64,000 nucleotides of DNA, taken from positions 958,367 to 1,022,366 of the forward strand of contig NZ_KQ948989.1 of NCBI RefSeq assembly GCF_001514265.1, read 5' to 3'. Source of the DNA: Streptomyces resistomycificus (GTDB lineage Bacteria > Actinomycetota > Actinomycetes > Streptomycetales > Streptomycetaceae). Below, in pieces: positions 17,876-27,136 of this stretch (the first letter of the stretch is position 1; every line of letters begins with the position of its first letter). Below the pieces are notes generated by a model. It saw only the letters and a list, made by a program, of their open reading frames with translations. It ran no database searches and was not told where the DNA came from. The translations under genes were made by a program, and so were the position numbers.

Positions 17876-19015
17876 TCAGCGAGTGCCGACCGCCGCGCGT
17901 ACGGCCCGGCGGGCCAACTGGCAGTCGTCGTGCAGCCGCCTCAGCAGCAGCCGCTGTTCCTCGCCGGACGGCGCAGCACCCGGGTGGGCCGCTCCCGGTG
18001 CCGCCGGGGTCGCGTCGTGCATCGAACGCTGCACGGCCGTCTCATAGGTGCGGATCTCCCGGGTCAGGACGAGCATCAGGTTCACCAGGAACGCGTCCCG
18101 TGAGGCCGGGCCCGCCGACTGGGCGATCTGGCTGATCTGCCGTCGGGCCACCGGCGCGTCACCGAGGACCGACCACAGCGTCGCCAGGTCGTAGCCCGGC
18201 AGATACCAGCCCGCGTGCTCCCAGTCCACCAGCACTGGACCGGCCGGTGACAGGAGGATGTTGGACAGGAGTGCGTCGCCGTGGCAGAACTGGCCCATGC
18301 CGTGCCGGCCCGAGGAGGCCGCGATGCCGTGCAGCAGCTTCTGCAGGTCGCCCAGGTCCCGGTCGGTGAGCAGACCCAGCTCGTGGTACCGGTTGATGCG
18401 GGTCGGGTAGTCGAGCGGGGCGTCGAAGGTGCCCGCCGGCGGCCGCCAGGCGTTCAGTCGGCAGATCGCGCCGAGTGCCGCCCTGATGTCCGCGCGGGGC
18501 GGGGCCTCCGCCGGGTGCCGGTGCAGTGCCGCGACCCGGCCCGGCATCCGCTCGATCACGAGTGTGCAGTTGTCCGGGTCCGCCGCGATCAGTCTCGGCG
18601 CCCGCACCGGAGGGCGGTGCCGGACGAACGAGCGGTATGCGGCTATCTCGTGGCGGATCCGCTCGGCCCACACGGGGGAGTGGTCCAGTAAGCACTTGGC
18701 GACGGCGGTGCTGCGTCCAGTGGTGCCGACCAGGAGCACGGAGCGTCCGCTGCGGCGCAGCACCTGCACCGGAGCGAACTCCGGGCAGATCCGGTGCACC
18801 GACGCGATCGCCGTGCGCAGCTGGGCGCCCTGAGGGCCGGACAAGTCGAGTCTCCCGCTGAGCGGTTGGGTCCCGATCCCCGGAGCGCGCCGCGCCCTGC
18901 CCGCGCCGAGCACGGGAGCCGCGGGACGCGCGGGGTCGAGGTAGGGGCCGCCGCCCACCGGACGGGGGTGCAGCGACCGGGGCGGGGCGGACACGGAGGA
19001 CGATGCTGCGTACAT
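17876..19015 (-). CDS. Phosphotransferase of the aminoglycoside/choline kinase fold
   Basis: A 379-residue kinase-like protein. A disordered Pro/Arg-rich N-terminus (about 1-65) precedes the fold. K107 may be the ATP-binding lysine. The catalytic loop [13 protein letters not shown] has D247 and N252, and the metal-binding Asp is D264 in VLVDWEHAG. All key residues are present, so it should be active, but the substrate is unknown. It is divergent from the nsd-like regulator and followed by a strong terminator, so it is monocistronic. Confidence 0.82.
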   Translation of the reverse strand: MYAASSSVSAPPRSLHPRPVGGGPYLDPARPAAPVLGAGRARRAPGIGTQPLSGRLDLSGPQGAQLRTAIASVHRICPEFAPVQVLRRSGRSVLLVGTTGRSTAVAKCLLDHSPVWAERIRHEIAAYRSFVRHRPPVRAPRLIAADPDNCTLVIERMPGRVAALHRHPAEAPPRADIRAALGAICRLNAWRPPAGTFDAPLDYPTRINRYHELGLLTDRDLGDLQKLLHGIAASSGRHGMGQFCHGDALLSNILLSPAGPVLVDWEHAGWYLPGYDLATLWSVLGDAPVARRQISQIAQSAGPASRDAFLVNLMLVLTREIRTYETAVQRSMHDATPAAPGAAHPGAAPSGEEQRLLLRRLHDDCQLARRAVRAAVGTR

Positions 19016-19260
19016 GGGCGAAACAGATCCCTTCGTGTGCCTGCGACGTCAGTGCGCCGCCCGGCCCGGCCGCCCGGACGCACCCTGGGGAGTACGTCCC
19101 TTGTGTCGAGCGGCGAACCGGGTCGGGGTGGCGCATTCCTACCTGACACCCGATGCCCAGTGGCACACCATCTGGCGTGCCCTGGCGAACCCTGGCGAAT
19201 AGTCGCCCGGCAACTCTCACCGGGCTACTGTCAACTCAGCCGAGAACCTGGGGGCTTGAC

Positions 19261-20748
19261 GTGAGCGGACAACCCAACACCCGACTGTCGGACCTGTTCG
19301 GCCTGGCCGGCTGGTCCAAGGGTGAACTCGCGAGGCTGGTCAACCGGCAGGCGGCGGCCATGGGCCACCCCCAGCTCTCGACCGACACCTCCCGGGTGCG
19401 GCGTTGGATCGACATGGGAGAGATCCCGCGCGATCCGGTGCCTCGGGTGCTGGCGGCTCTGTTCACCGAGCGTCTCGGCCGTGTCGTGACCATCGAGGAC
19501 CTCGGTCTGGTCCGGCACGGGCGTACGGGGAAACGGCCCGGCGGGAGTGTGGAACATCCCGACGACGTGCCGTGGGCGCCCGAGCGGACTGCTGCGGTCC
19601 TCACCGAATTCACGGGAATGGACCTCATGCTCAACCGACGCGGCTTGGTGGGCGCGGGTGCCGCGCTCGCCGCGGGATCAGCACTCAGCAGCGCCATGTA
19701 CGACTGGCTGCACACCGATCCGACCCTGACCGCCGACGCTCCCCGGCTCGACGACCCCCTGCACGCCGACCCCGCTGGGTTCGACCGTTACGAGGCCGCC
19801 CCCATCGGGTCGCAGGAGATCGAGGAACTGGAGCGTTCCGTCGAGGTGTTCCGGGCCTGGGACGCGGCCCGCGGCGGCGGACTGCAACGCAAGGCAGTCG
19901 TGGGCCAGCTCAACGAGGTGGGCGGCATGCTCGCCTACCGACACCCCGACCATCTCCAGCGGCGCCTGTGGGGCGTCGCCGCCAACCTCGCCGTCCTCGC
20001 GGGCTGGATGTCCCACGACGTCGGCCTCGAACCCACGGCCCAGAAGTACTTCGTCATCGCCGCCCATGCCGCGAGAGAGGGTGGCGACCGGCCCCGCGCC
20101 GGGGAGGCGCTCTCCCGGGCGGCTCGCCAGATGGTGCACCTGGGCCGGCCCGACGACGCACTCGACCTGATGAAGCTCGCCCAGTCCGGCTCCGGCGACG
20201 AGGTACTGCCCCGCACCAAGGCGATGCTGTACACCATCGAGGCCTGGGCCCAGGCATCCATGGGCAAGGGCCAGGCCATGCGCCGCACCCTGGGGCAGGC
20301 GGAGGACCTCTTCGTCTCCGACCGGGGCGACGTGCCGCCGCCGAGCTGGATGCAGACCTTCAAGGAGGCGGACCTGTACGGCATGCAGGCCCTGGCCTAC
20401 CGCACCCTGGCGGAGCACGAACCGAGCGCGGCCGTGCATGCCCAGCACTACGCGGAGAAGGCCCTGGCACTGCGCAACGACGGCCGGGAGCGGTCGAAGA
20501 TCTTCGATCATCTGTCCATGGCCTCGGCCTGTTTCATCGCGGACGACCCCGAACAGGCGGACCGGTACGCACGGCTGGCCCTGATGTCGATGGGCGCGAA
20601 CTCCTCGCGCCGCACCTGGGACCGGCTGGGCCAGATGTACCGGCTCACCGCCGAGTACTCCTCCTACCCGAAGATCAACGAGCTGCGGGAGGAGATCAGG
20701 CTGGCGCTGCCGAAGACGAAGGGGAGGGGCAGCAGCACACAGGCATGA
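19261..20748 (+). CDS. nsdB: NsdA/NsdB-type TPR developmental regulator (probable nsdB)
   Basis: A 495-residue cytoplasmic protein. Residues about 8-80 form a helix-turn-helix-like domain (GWSKGELARLVNRQAAA, SRVRRWIDMGEIPRD). A conserved MLNRRGLVGAGAALAAG segment follows near 120, then a long TPR-like helical array (about 190-480). This is the family of NsdA and NsdB, negative regulators of differentiation and antibiotic production in S. coelicolor. The long chaplin gene five genes away favours nsdB over nsdA, but that rests on remembered gene order. GTG start with a G-rich ribosome site. The upstream 245-bp region is shared with the divergent kinase. Confidence 0.68.
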   Translation: MSGQPNTRLSDLFGLAGWSKGELARLVNRQAAAMGHPQLSTDTSRVRRWIDMGEIPRDPVPRVLAALFTERLGRVVTIEDLGLVRHGRTGKRPGGSVEHPDDVPWAPERTAAVLTEFTGMDLMLNRRGLVGAGAALAAGSALSSAMYDWLHTDPTLTADAPRLDDPLHADPAGFDRYEAAPIGSQEIEELERSVEVFRAWDAARGGGLQRKAVVGQLNEVGGMLAYRHPDHLQRRLWGVAANLAVLAGWMSHDVGLEPTAQKYFVIAAHAAREGGDRPRAGEALSRAARQMVHLGRPDDALDLMKLAQSGSGDEVLPRTKAMLYTIEAWAQASMGKGQAMRRTLGQAEDLFVSDRGDVPPPSWMQTFKEADLYGMQALAYRTLAEHEPSAAVHAQHYAEKALALRNDGRERSKIFDHLSMASACFIADDPEQADRYARLALMSMGANSSRRTWDRLGQMYRLTAEYSSYPKINELREEIRLALPKTKGRGSSTQA

Positions 20749-20788
20749 CCACGAGGACCGCGCTGCCGGCGCAGTCCTTCATGTTCCC

Positions 20789-22222
20789 TTATGACGTCAC
20801 CTTGGCGACGAGCACGCAGGCGTCGTCCGCACGCTCGGCCTCGCCGAACTCCTCCACGACGACTCGAACGCAGTCCTGCGCGGTCCGCACCTGAGCGAAC
20901 CGCGGGGCCAGGCCGAGGAGTCGGTCCACGGCCTCCGCGCTGCCGTGCCTGGGCACCAGCCCGTCGGTGTGCAGCAGGAGCAGGTCACCGGGCCGGAGGG
21001 TTTCCTCGGTCTGCTCGTACACGGCTCCCGAGGTCGCGCCGAGCAGGACGCCGTCCGGTGTGTGCAGCCTGCGCCCCGTCCCGTCGCGGAACAGCAGCGG
21101 GGCGGGGTGCCCGGCCTGCGCCCACACCAGGGTGCGGGTCGTGGGCCGGTAGCGGCAGCAGACCGCGCTGCCGAGGGCCGGCTGCACGGTGGCGTCGAGC
21201 AACTGGTTGAGCCAGGCCATCAGCTGGCCCGGCTCGGTGCCGGCCATCGCCATGCCGCGGACGGCGCCCAACAGCGTCGCCATGCCGGAGGTCACGGCGA
21301 CCCCGTGGCCGGTGAGGTCGCCGACGCTGAGGAGGGTCTCGCCGTCGGCCAGTTCGAGCGCGTCGTACCAGTGGCCACCGATCAGGGTGCTCGTCGACGA
21401 GGGCAGATAGTGGGCCGCGAGGTCGAGCGTCTCGGGTCCCCGGTGCGGGAGTCGCAGGGAGCCGCGCCACGGTGGCAGCACGGCTTCCTGCAGTTCGACC
21501 GCGAGCCGGTGCTCGTCCTGCGCGCGCTGTCGGTCGCGTCGTAACGACTCCTGGGTCTCGCTCACCGCCCGTTCGCTCCGGCGCAGTTCGCTGACGTCCC
21601 GCAGTACCGCCCACATCGAGGCGGTACTGCCGTCGGTGTGGAGCACGGGCTCGCCCATCATGTGCACGGTCCGCACGTCGCCGTCCGGGCGCACCATGCG
21701 GAACTCGCCGTCGATGGGCTTGGCGTCGACGAGACAGTCGGTGACCATCGTCGTCAGCTTCCGGCGGTCCTCGTCGAGGACCATGGACGGCAGCTCGTCG
21801 AGGGTCAGCGGGGGAGCGGCGGGGTCACGGCCCAGGATCTGGTAGAGCTCTGCGGACCAACTGGCCTCGTCCGTCAGCAGGTTCCACTCCGCACTGCCGA
21901 CTCGGCTGAGCAGGGAGCCGCGCCGGGGAGCGGTCGGCACGGCTCGGACGGCGGGGGGCGCGTCGGTCGGTGCGGGCACGGGCGGCGGGCCGTCCCGCAG
22001 TTGTGCCAAGTGCTCGTCCAGGTCGGACAGTTGGTGCAGCGCCAGGTCGTACAGCGCGCGCTGCCAGCGGTCCTGCGGGTCCTGTGAACCGTCGCTCTGG
22101 GTGCCCCTGCGTACGGCGTCCACGTCGCCCTTGAGCCGTCGCGCCTGCGAAATGAGTGCGTCGACCGAGCCGCGTCCGGGCGGCTGGGCGGCTGGGCGGT
22201 CCGCAGAGAGATGGGACGGCAT
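20789..22222 (-). CDS. PAS-SpoIIE (PP2C-type) serine phosphatase
   Basis: A 477-residue signalling protein: a flexible N-terminal helical region (1-100), a PAS domain (about 104-214), a helical linker (211-244) and a SpoIIE phosphatase domain (242-477). The usual metal-binding GGDWYD motif reads GGHWYD (His at about 284), while GDLTGHG and the late ADDACVL motif are normal. Such phosphatases act on anti-sigma-factor antagonists. The Asp-to-His change may lower or alter activity. ATG at 22222 has GGAG six bases upstream. It converges on the nsd-like gene. Confidence 0.85.
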   Translation of the reverse strand: MPSHLSADRPAAQPPGRGSVDALISQARRLKGDVDAVRRGTQSDGSQDPQDRWQRALYDLALHQLSDLDEHLAQLRDGPPPVPAPTDAPPAVRAVPTAPRRGSLLSRVGSAEWNLLTDEASWSAELYQILGRDPAAPPLTLDELPSMVLDEDRRKLTTMVTDCLVDAKPIDGEFRMVRPDGDVRTVHMMGEPVLHTDGSTASMWAVLRDVSELRRSERAVSETQESLRRDRQRAQDEHRLAVELQEAVLPPWRGSLRLPHRGPETLDLAAHYLPSSTSTLIGGHWYDALELADGETLLSVGDLTGHGVAVTSGMATLLGAVRGMAMAGTEPGQLMAWLNQLLDATVQPALGSAVCCRYRPTTRTLVWAQAGHPAPLLFRDGTGRRLHTPDGVLLGATSGAVYEQTEETLRPGDLLLLHTDGLVPRHGSAEAVDRLLGLAPRFAQVRTAQDCVRVVVEEFGEAERADDACVLVAKVTS

Positions 22223-22638
22223 GACGCACTCCGATGCGGGACGGTACGACCAAGGCGGAGGGGGAGGGACCGTTATGACTCTTGCACAGCCCTCAACGCC
22301 CTGTAAGGGATTTGGCAACACCCGATACGGTGGTGCTTCTGGCATATGCCACAGTCTTCACAGGGTGGGGTCGGCGTACGCCTGACGCATCACGTCAGAT
22401 GGGTCAAGTCGTAGGTGGGGTACGTGACTTGAGGGACCGTCGGGGTGGCCGACGCGGTGTTCAGTTGTGTGTTCGACGGCACTGTGTTCTAGGGAGTGTG
22501 GCATATGGGGGGTGAGCCCTGCCAGGGGGCCGCTCGCACGGGCTCCCGGCGGTCGTAGGGCGGGCGAGTGTGATGCAGGTCACATAACTTCTTCCGGGTT
22601 CGGCGTAATGCGAACGGCACCTGCGAGCTCGTATAGGC
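22223..22638. promoter_or_regulatory. 416-bp divergent control region between the SpoIIE-like and SsgA-like genes
   Basis: No convincing gene is seen. The region is markedly less GC-rich than its surroundings. TGGCATATG occurs at 22340-22348, where it forms the perfect palindrome TGGCATATGCCA, and again at 22499-22507. A shared developmental regulator could bind these. The stretch just before the SsgA-like ATG (22639) has no strong ribosome site. Confidence 0.5.
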
Positions 22639-23052
22639 ATGGACATCACCATCGAGCAGCCCGCCCGCGCCCGACTGGTCACCGCGGAGAGCCAGGAACT
22701 GCCCGTCGCCGCCACCTTGCGCTACGCCTCGGCGGACCCGCTGGCGGTGTATCTCGACTTCCCGCCCGACGTCTCCCTGGACGGCGAGGGTGTCACCTGG
22801 ACCTTCGCCCGCGGCCTGCTGGAGGAGGGGCTGACCGGGCCCGCGGGAAGCGGTGACGTGCACCTGTGGCCGTGCGGCGGGGCGCTCACGGTCGTGGAGC
22901 TGCACTCGCCCTGCGGGCTGGCCCTGCTCCAGTTCGACACCGCCGCCCTGCGCCGCTTCCTGCTGCGGACCTACGCGGTCGTCGGCGCCGGCCGGGAGGA
23001 TGTCGGCGCCGCCGTCGAGCGGGGGCTGACCTCGCTCTTCGGTGGCGTCTGA
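22639..23052 (+). CDS. SsgA-like sporulation/cell-division protein (SALP)
   Basis: A 137-residue protein of the SsgA family, found only in morphologically complex actinobacteria, where members direct septum placement and wall remodelling in sporulating hyphae. Typical features are the LRYASADPLAVYLDFPP motif near residue 30, GVTWTFARGLLEEGL near 50, a conserved W in DVHLWPC, and LLQFDTAALRRFLLRTY near 95. It belongs to the non-ssgA/ssgB members by sequence, but I cannot choose a specific letter. Confidence 0.85.
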   Translation: MDITIEQPARARLVTAESQELPVAATLRYASADPLAVYLDFPPDVSLDGEGVTWTFARGLLEEGLTGPAGSGDVHLWPCGGALTVVELHSPCGLALLQFDTAALRRFLLRTYAVVGAGREDVGAAVERGLTSLFGGV

Positions 23053-23080
23053 GGGTGTGGGCGGTCCGGCGGGACAGGGC

Positions 23081-24178
23081 TCAGTACCGCAGTACGCCCG
23101 CGATCCCGTCCGCGTCGCCCAGCGCGCCGTCCGGCACGAAGCGGACGTCGGCGCCCGTCTCCAGGCACTGCTCGACGATCTCGTCCACGATGTCCTCCCG
23201 GGCGTCGAGGTCGCCGCTCACGGCCGGGATCAGGTGGTCGCCGCCGCCGTCGCGGACCGTCACCCGGTAGTTCTCCTCGACGGCCAGCAGCCGTACCCGG
23301 GCCTCACGGGCGTTCTGCCAGACCTCGTCGACACCGGCCGCGAACGCCCGGTGGCCGCGGGCCGATTCGAGCTCCCGCGTCACGGAGTCGGTGTTCCGGC
23401 GTGTCTCGGCGGCCACCAGTGGCTGTACCGCCTGCCACACGGTGTCGGGGGTGCCGTGCGCGAGCCCTCCGTGCGGTACGTGGGCGGCCTTCTTGGTGAC
23501 ACTGCCGACCTCGTCCAGCAGGGAGAGCGCCGCCTTGTCGCCGGTGACGTACAGGGGCCTGTCCGCCTCGCGCAGCACGGTGCTCATCGCGGTGTCCGCC
23601 TCGCGCAGGAACTGGCGGGTGGCCTCGTCCCGGAACGTGCTCGGCAGGTCACCGATCCGTTCCTGGCGTTCGGCGTCGAAGTTCTCCCGGGTCCTGGTGA
23701 GCGGGAACCCGCCGGTGTGGTCCTCGGTGACCCGGTCCACGCCCCCGCTCCACAGGGTGACGTGGTCGGCGGAGACCGAGAGCACCCAGAACGGCCGCTC
23801 GGCGGCCTGTGCCGAGACCAGGTTGCGGGTCAGGAAGGTGTCCGCCAGCACCACGCGCTCGGGCACCGGCCGGGCGAGCGACCACACCTGGTGCTCGCCC
23901 GGAGCGGCGAAGATCACCAGGCCGTCCTCGGTGTGGGCCAGGTCGACCTCGGCGAGGGCCTGGTCGAGGTGTTGTGCGACATCCAGCCGCCGCTCCCGGG
24001 GGATCGCGGGATCGGTTTCCAGCTGCCGCTTGGCCTCGGCCACCACATTGCGCAGCCGGACCCGGTCCTGGGCGTTCTCGGGTTCACGGCGATGGGTCGG
24101 GGTCAGCACGGAGACCGCCGGATAGGGGCGCGGGCGCCGCAGCTCGGAGAGGGTCGTGGGACTGAGTGCGTGCTCCAT
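23081..24178 (-). CDS. baeRF family 3 protein (release-factor-like fold)
   Basis: A 365-residue protein resembling the bacterial/archaeal eRF1-like families: an N-terminal domain with PAVSVLTPTHRR and RLRNVVAEAKRQL, a middle domain with FWVLSVSADHVTLW and PLYVTGDKA, and a C-terminal GVDEVWQNAREARVRLLAVEE. Proteins of this type are proposed to act on ribosomes like release or rescue factors; no direct role is established. It stands alone and converges on the SsgA-like gene. Confidence 0.72.
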   Translation of the reverse strand: MEHALSPTTLSELRRPRPYPAVSVLTPTHRREPENAQDRVRLRNVVAEAKRQLETDPAIPRERRLDVAQHLDQALAEVDLAHTEDGLVIFAAPGEHQVWSLARPVPERVVLADTFLTRNLVSAQAAERPFWVLSVSADHVTLWSGGVDRVTEDHTGGFPLTRTRENFDAERQERIGDLPSTFRDEATRQFLREADTAMSTVLREADRPLYVTGDKAALSLLDEVGSVTKKAAHVPHGGLAHGTPDTVWQAVQPLVAAETRRNTDSVTRELESARGHRAFAAGVDEVWQNAREARVRLLAVEENYRVTVRDGGGDHLIPAVSGDLDAREDIVDEIVEQCLETGADVRFVPDGALGDADGIAGVLRY

Positions 24179-24321
24179 ACCAGCACGATAGGGCCGAATC
24201 GCCGATCAGGCATTAGGGGCGACGAAGATGATCAAAACGTGGCAACTCGCCGCTGTGCAGGGCGGGCATCGCGGGCAGCGCCGGGGCCGGCCCCGCCGAG
24301 CAGGGCCGGTGACGGCGTACG

Positions 24322-25917
24322 TCAGCGGCCGTCGTTCTCCGGACCGCAGGAGCTGCCGTCGGGCGGCAGGGAGCCGTACAGCAGGAACGCGTCGACCTTG
24401 CGGTGCACGCACTTGGAGGAGGCGTAACCGGTGTGACCCTCGCCCTTGTTGTCGAGCACCACCGCCGAGTCGCCGAGCCGCTCGGCCGTCTCCACGGTCC
24501 AGCGGTACGGGGTCGCCGGGTCACCCCGGGTGCCCACGAGGAGCATCTTCGGGGAGTCGAGGTCACGGACCTCGTCGCGGATGAAGTCGGTGCCCTTGGG
24601 GCGGCCGTAGCACATCAGCACCTCGGTGAGCCGGTAGCGGCCGAACACCGGGGAGGCCTGCTCGTACTCGTCGCGCAGCCGGCTGAGATCCCTGGTGATC
24701 CTCTCCGCACTGGGACGGTCGGGATCGTCCGCGCAGTTGATCGCCATCAGGGCCGCCGGAAGGTTGTCGAGCGGTACGTCCTCCTGGTCGACCAGGCCGC
24801 CGTCCGTCCCGCCGTCGGCGCGGTGGGCGGCGCCGTCACCGGTGCGCAGCCCCGATCCGCCACCGGAGAACCACAGCAGAGGCCGGGTGTCGCCGTCCTC
24901 CACCAGCGCGGCGATCGCCCGCTCCAGGGAAGGCCACAGGTCCTTGCTGTAGAGGGCCTGGCCGATGGCGCCCACGAGGTCCTGCCCGGTGAAGTCCTCG
25001 CCGAAGTCGGTCGGCACCGGATCCTGGTCGAGGGACTCGATCAGGCGTACGACCTCCTCCCGGGCGGTGCGCGCGTCCGTGCCGAACGGACAGGCGATGT
25101 CCTTCACGCACCAGTCGACGAAGTCGTCCAGTGCCGTCTGCTGGCCCGCGGCGCCCGCCAGCCCCTGTTCGGTCAGCGGCTCGGTGAGCGTGTCGACGCC
25201 GTCGAGCACCATCCGGCCCACCTTCCGGGGGAACTGGGCGGCGTACACCGCGCCGAGCCGGCTCCCGTACGAGAACCCGAGGTAGTTGAGCTTCTTGTCG
25301 CCGACCGCCTGGCGCATCACGTCGAGGTCGCGTGCGGCGTTCACCGTGCCGATGTGCGGCAGGACCGGACCGGAGTGCTTGGCGCACGCGGAGGCCGCCT
25401 TGCGCAGTTGTTCGAGGACGGTGCGGGGATCGGCGTCGGCGTCCGGGTCCGTCGCCGCCACCGCGTCGGCGTTGTTGCCGCAGGTCACCGGCGAGGAGCG
25501 GCCGACACCGCGCGGATCGAAGGACACCACGTCGTAGCCGTTGGTCAGACTCATGAAGTCCTTGGCGCCGGCGGCGAGTTCGCTGACTCCCGCACCGCCC
25601 GGACCGCCGAAGTTCAGCAGCACCGAGCCGCGCGACTCGCCCGTCGCCCGGTAGCGCGCGAGCGCCAGATCGAGGGTGGCCCCCTCGGGTCTGGCGTAGT
25701 CGAGGGGAACGGTGACCTTCCCGCACTGGAGATCCTTCGGTATCTCCACGCCGTCGCACTTCGACCACACGACCTTCTGGCGGTAGAAGCGGGACAGGTC
25801 GGCCTCGGAACCGTCCATGACCACCGCAGGCAGCCCCGCGCCGAACAGCACCAGACCGATGCCCGACGTCATCGCGCAGCGCCGGAGCGTGGGCCGAGTC
25901 GACAGCTTGGCCGGCAT
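24322..25917 (-). CDS. Exported alpha/beta hydrolase, tripeptidyl-aminopeptidase (SlpD/SlpE/Tap) type
   Basis: A 531-residue S33 peptidase-like enzyme. An N-terminal hydrophobic signal or anchor lies at about 15-35. The oxyanion motif NFGGPGGAG is at 102-110, the nucleophile Ser216 in GFSYGS, and the catalytic His in GEGHTGY near the end, within a TAP-like C-terminal domain; paired Cys residues suggest disulphides. Such secreted enzymes release N-terminal tripeptides in Streptomyces. ATG start at 25917. Confidence 0.85.
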   Translation of the reverse strand: MPAKLSTRPTLRRCAMTSGIGLVLFGAGLPAVVMDGSEADLSRFYRQKVVWSKCDGVEIPKDLQCGKVTVPLDYARPEGATLDLALARYRATGESRGSVLLNFGGPGGAGVSELAAGAKDFMSLTNGYDVVSFDPRGVGRSSPVTCGNNADAVAATDPDADADPRTVLEQLRKAASACAKHSGPVLPHIGTVNAARDLDVMRQAVGDKKLNYLGFSYGSRLGAVYAAQFPRKVGRMVLDGVDTLTEPLTEQGLAGAAGQQTALDDFVDWCVKDIACPFGTDARTAREEVVRLIESLDQDPVPTDFGEDFTGQDLVGAIGQALYSKDLWPSLERAIAALVEDGDTRPLLWFSGGGSGLRTGDGAAHRADGGTDGGLVDQEDVPLDNLPAALMAINCADDPDRPSAERITRDLSRLRDEYEQASPVFGRYRLTEVLMCYGRPKGTDFIRDEVRDLDSPKMLLVGTRGDPATPYRWTVETAERLGDSAVVLDNKGEGHTGYASSKCVHRKVDAFLLYGSLPPDGSSCGPENDGR

Positions 25918-26186
25918 GGATTCCTCCAGAGGACGCCCGCCGCGGGCCGGGACCTGCGCCCGGTCCGAGCGCCTTCTCGCTCACGATAGGCGGGCCGCGG
26001 AGGGCGCGCCTCCGGACGGGTCGGTGCCCCGGGACGTGCTCTGCCCTCCGGCCCGTTCCGTCACCGGTTCGAACACCATGACGCTCGATGGGGTGAAAGA
26101 CAGACAGGCCATAACTCGGACGGCGCGCCCGCGTTCTATCCGGTGCGGGCGAGTGCCCGTGACCATGTCTGGAAGGCAGGGAACCT

Positions 26187-26930
26187 ATGAGACGGGTTAC
26201 CCGAAACGGTGTGATCGCCTTCGCCGCCGCGTCCGGCGCGATGGCAGTGACCGCGCCCGTGTACGCCGCGTCCGGTGCGGACGGCACGGCGGCGGGCTCC
26301 CCCGGAGTCATCTCCGGCAACACCGTCCAGCTCCCGGTGCACGTCCCGGTGAACGTGTGCGGGAACACCGTGAACGTGGTGGGGCTGCTCAATCCGGCGG
26401 CGGGCAACCGCTGTGCGAACGAGAGCACGGGCGGCGGTACTCCCGGTACGTCGGCAAGGGACGGCGGGACCGCGACGAACGGTGGGGCGGCCACCCACGG
26501 CGGGGGCACCCACGGCGGGGCCACCGCGAGCGGCGGCGGAAAGGATTCGCCGGGCGTTCTCTCCGGCAACGGTGTGCAGCTCCCGGTGGATGTCCCGGCG
26601 AACGTCAGCGGCAACAGCGTGAACGTGGTCGGTGTCGGCAACGCGGTCGTCGGCAACGAGTCCGTCAACGACTCAGGGGGCCGTCCCGAGCAGCCGGTAC
26701 AGCCGCCTGAGCAGCCCGAGCAGCCCGAGCAGCCGGCACCGAAGCCGACTCAGCCACCCCGGGCGAACCCGGGTCCGGAGGTGGCCCCGCCCGCTCCGCG
26801 GCCCCACTTCACGGCCGAACTCGCCGAGACGGGAGCGGGCCAGACCCTGTCCGCGGTGGCGGGGAGCGCGGCACTGATCGTGGGCGGCGCGGTCGTGTAC
26901 CGGCGCTGTCGCCCGCACGCGACGCGCTGA
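26187..26930 (+). CDS. chpB: Long chaplin with two chaplin domains and sortase signal (ChpB-like)
   Basis: A 247-residue surface protein. Signal peptide 1-28; first chaplin domain about 38-78 (SPGVISGNTVQLPVHVPVN, with Cys58 and Cys76); Gly/Ala/Thr-rich spacer; second chaplin domain about 122-162, which lacks both cysteines (VSGNSVNV replaces VCGNTVNV); Pro/Gln-rich wall-spanning stretch; LAETG sortase signal at 212-216; membrane segment and RRCR tail. Long chaplins are anchored to the wall by class E sortases and present amyloid-forming domains that help aerial hyphae break surface tension. ChpA, B and C share this plan; chpB is chosen from remembered gene order. Confidence 0.75.
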   Translation: MRRVTRNGVIAFAAASGAMAVTAPVYAASGADGTAAGSPGVISGNTVQLPVHVPVNVCGNTVNVVGLLNPAAGNRCANESTGGGTPGTSARDGGTATNGGAATHGGGTHGGATASGGGKDSPGVLSGNGVQLPVDVPANVSGNSVNVVGVGNAVVGNESVNDSGGRPEQPVQPPEQPEQPEQPAPKPTQPPRANPGPEVAPPAPRPHFTAELAETGAGQTLSAVAGSAALIVGGAVVYRRCRPHATR

Positions 26931-26941
26931 CCGCACCCGGA

Positions 26942-26997
26942 CGGAGACCGGAAGACGGAGACCGGAAGACGGAGACCGGAAGACGGAGACCTGAAGC
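26942..26997. repeat. 14-bp tandem repeat after the chaplin gene
   Basis: The unit CGGAGACCGGAAGA occurs three times exactly, followed by a fourth degenerate copy. It lies between the chaplin stop and its terminator. Confidence 0.9.
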
Positions 26998-27008
26998 GGA
27001 CGACGGAA

Positions 27009-27036
27009 GGCCCCACCGGGCAGGACCGGCGGGGCC
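27009..27036. terminator. Hairpin terminator between convergent genes
   Basis: GGCCCC-A-CCGG, six-base loop, CCGG-C-GGGGCC: a stable stem that can end the chaplin transcript and also that of the convergent methyltransferase. Confidence 0.7.
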
Positions 27037-27081
27037 TCCGCCACACCGACCGCCGACCACACCGACCGCGCCGACCGCCAC

Positions 27082-27117
27082 GCGGACATCGGCGGATCGA
27101 GCGGACATCGGCGGATC
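27082..27117. repeat. 17-bp direct repeat
   Basis: GCGGACATCGGCGGATC occurs twice with a 19-bp period, 20 bp downstream of the methyltransferase stop (the gene ends at 27137 on the minus strand). Its role is unknown. Confidence 0.85.
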
Positions 27118-27136
27118 CGACACCCGGCAGCGGCGC

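Noticed and set aside
19181..19199. Direct repeat CCTGGCGAAC/CCTGGCGAA before the nsd-like gene
   Set aside because: Only two short copies; may be a binding site but no pattern supports a specific regulator.
22282..22515. 77-residue plus-strand open frame in the SpoIIE/SsgA intergenic region
   Set aside because: No ribosome site and no recognisable motif; the region is better explained as control DNA.
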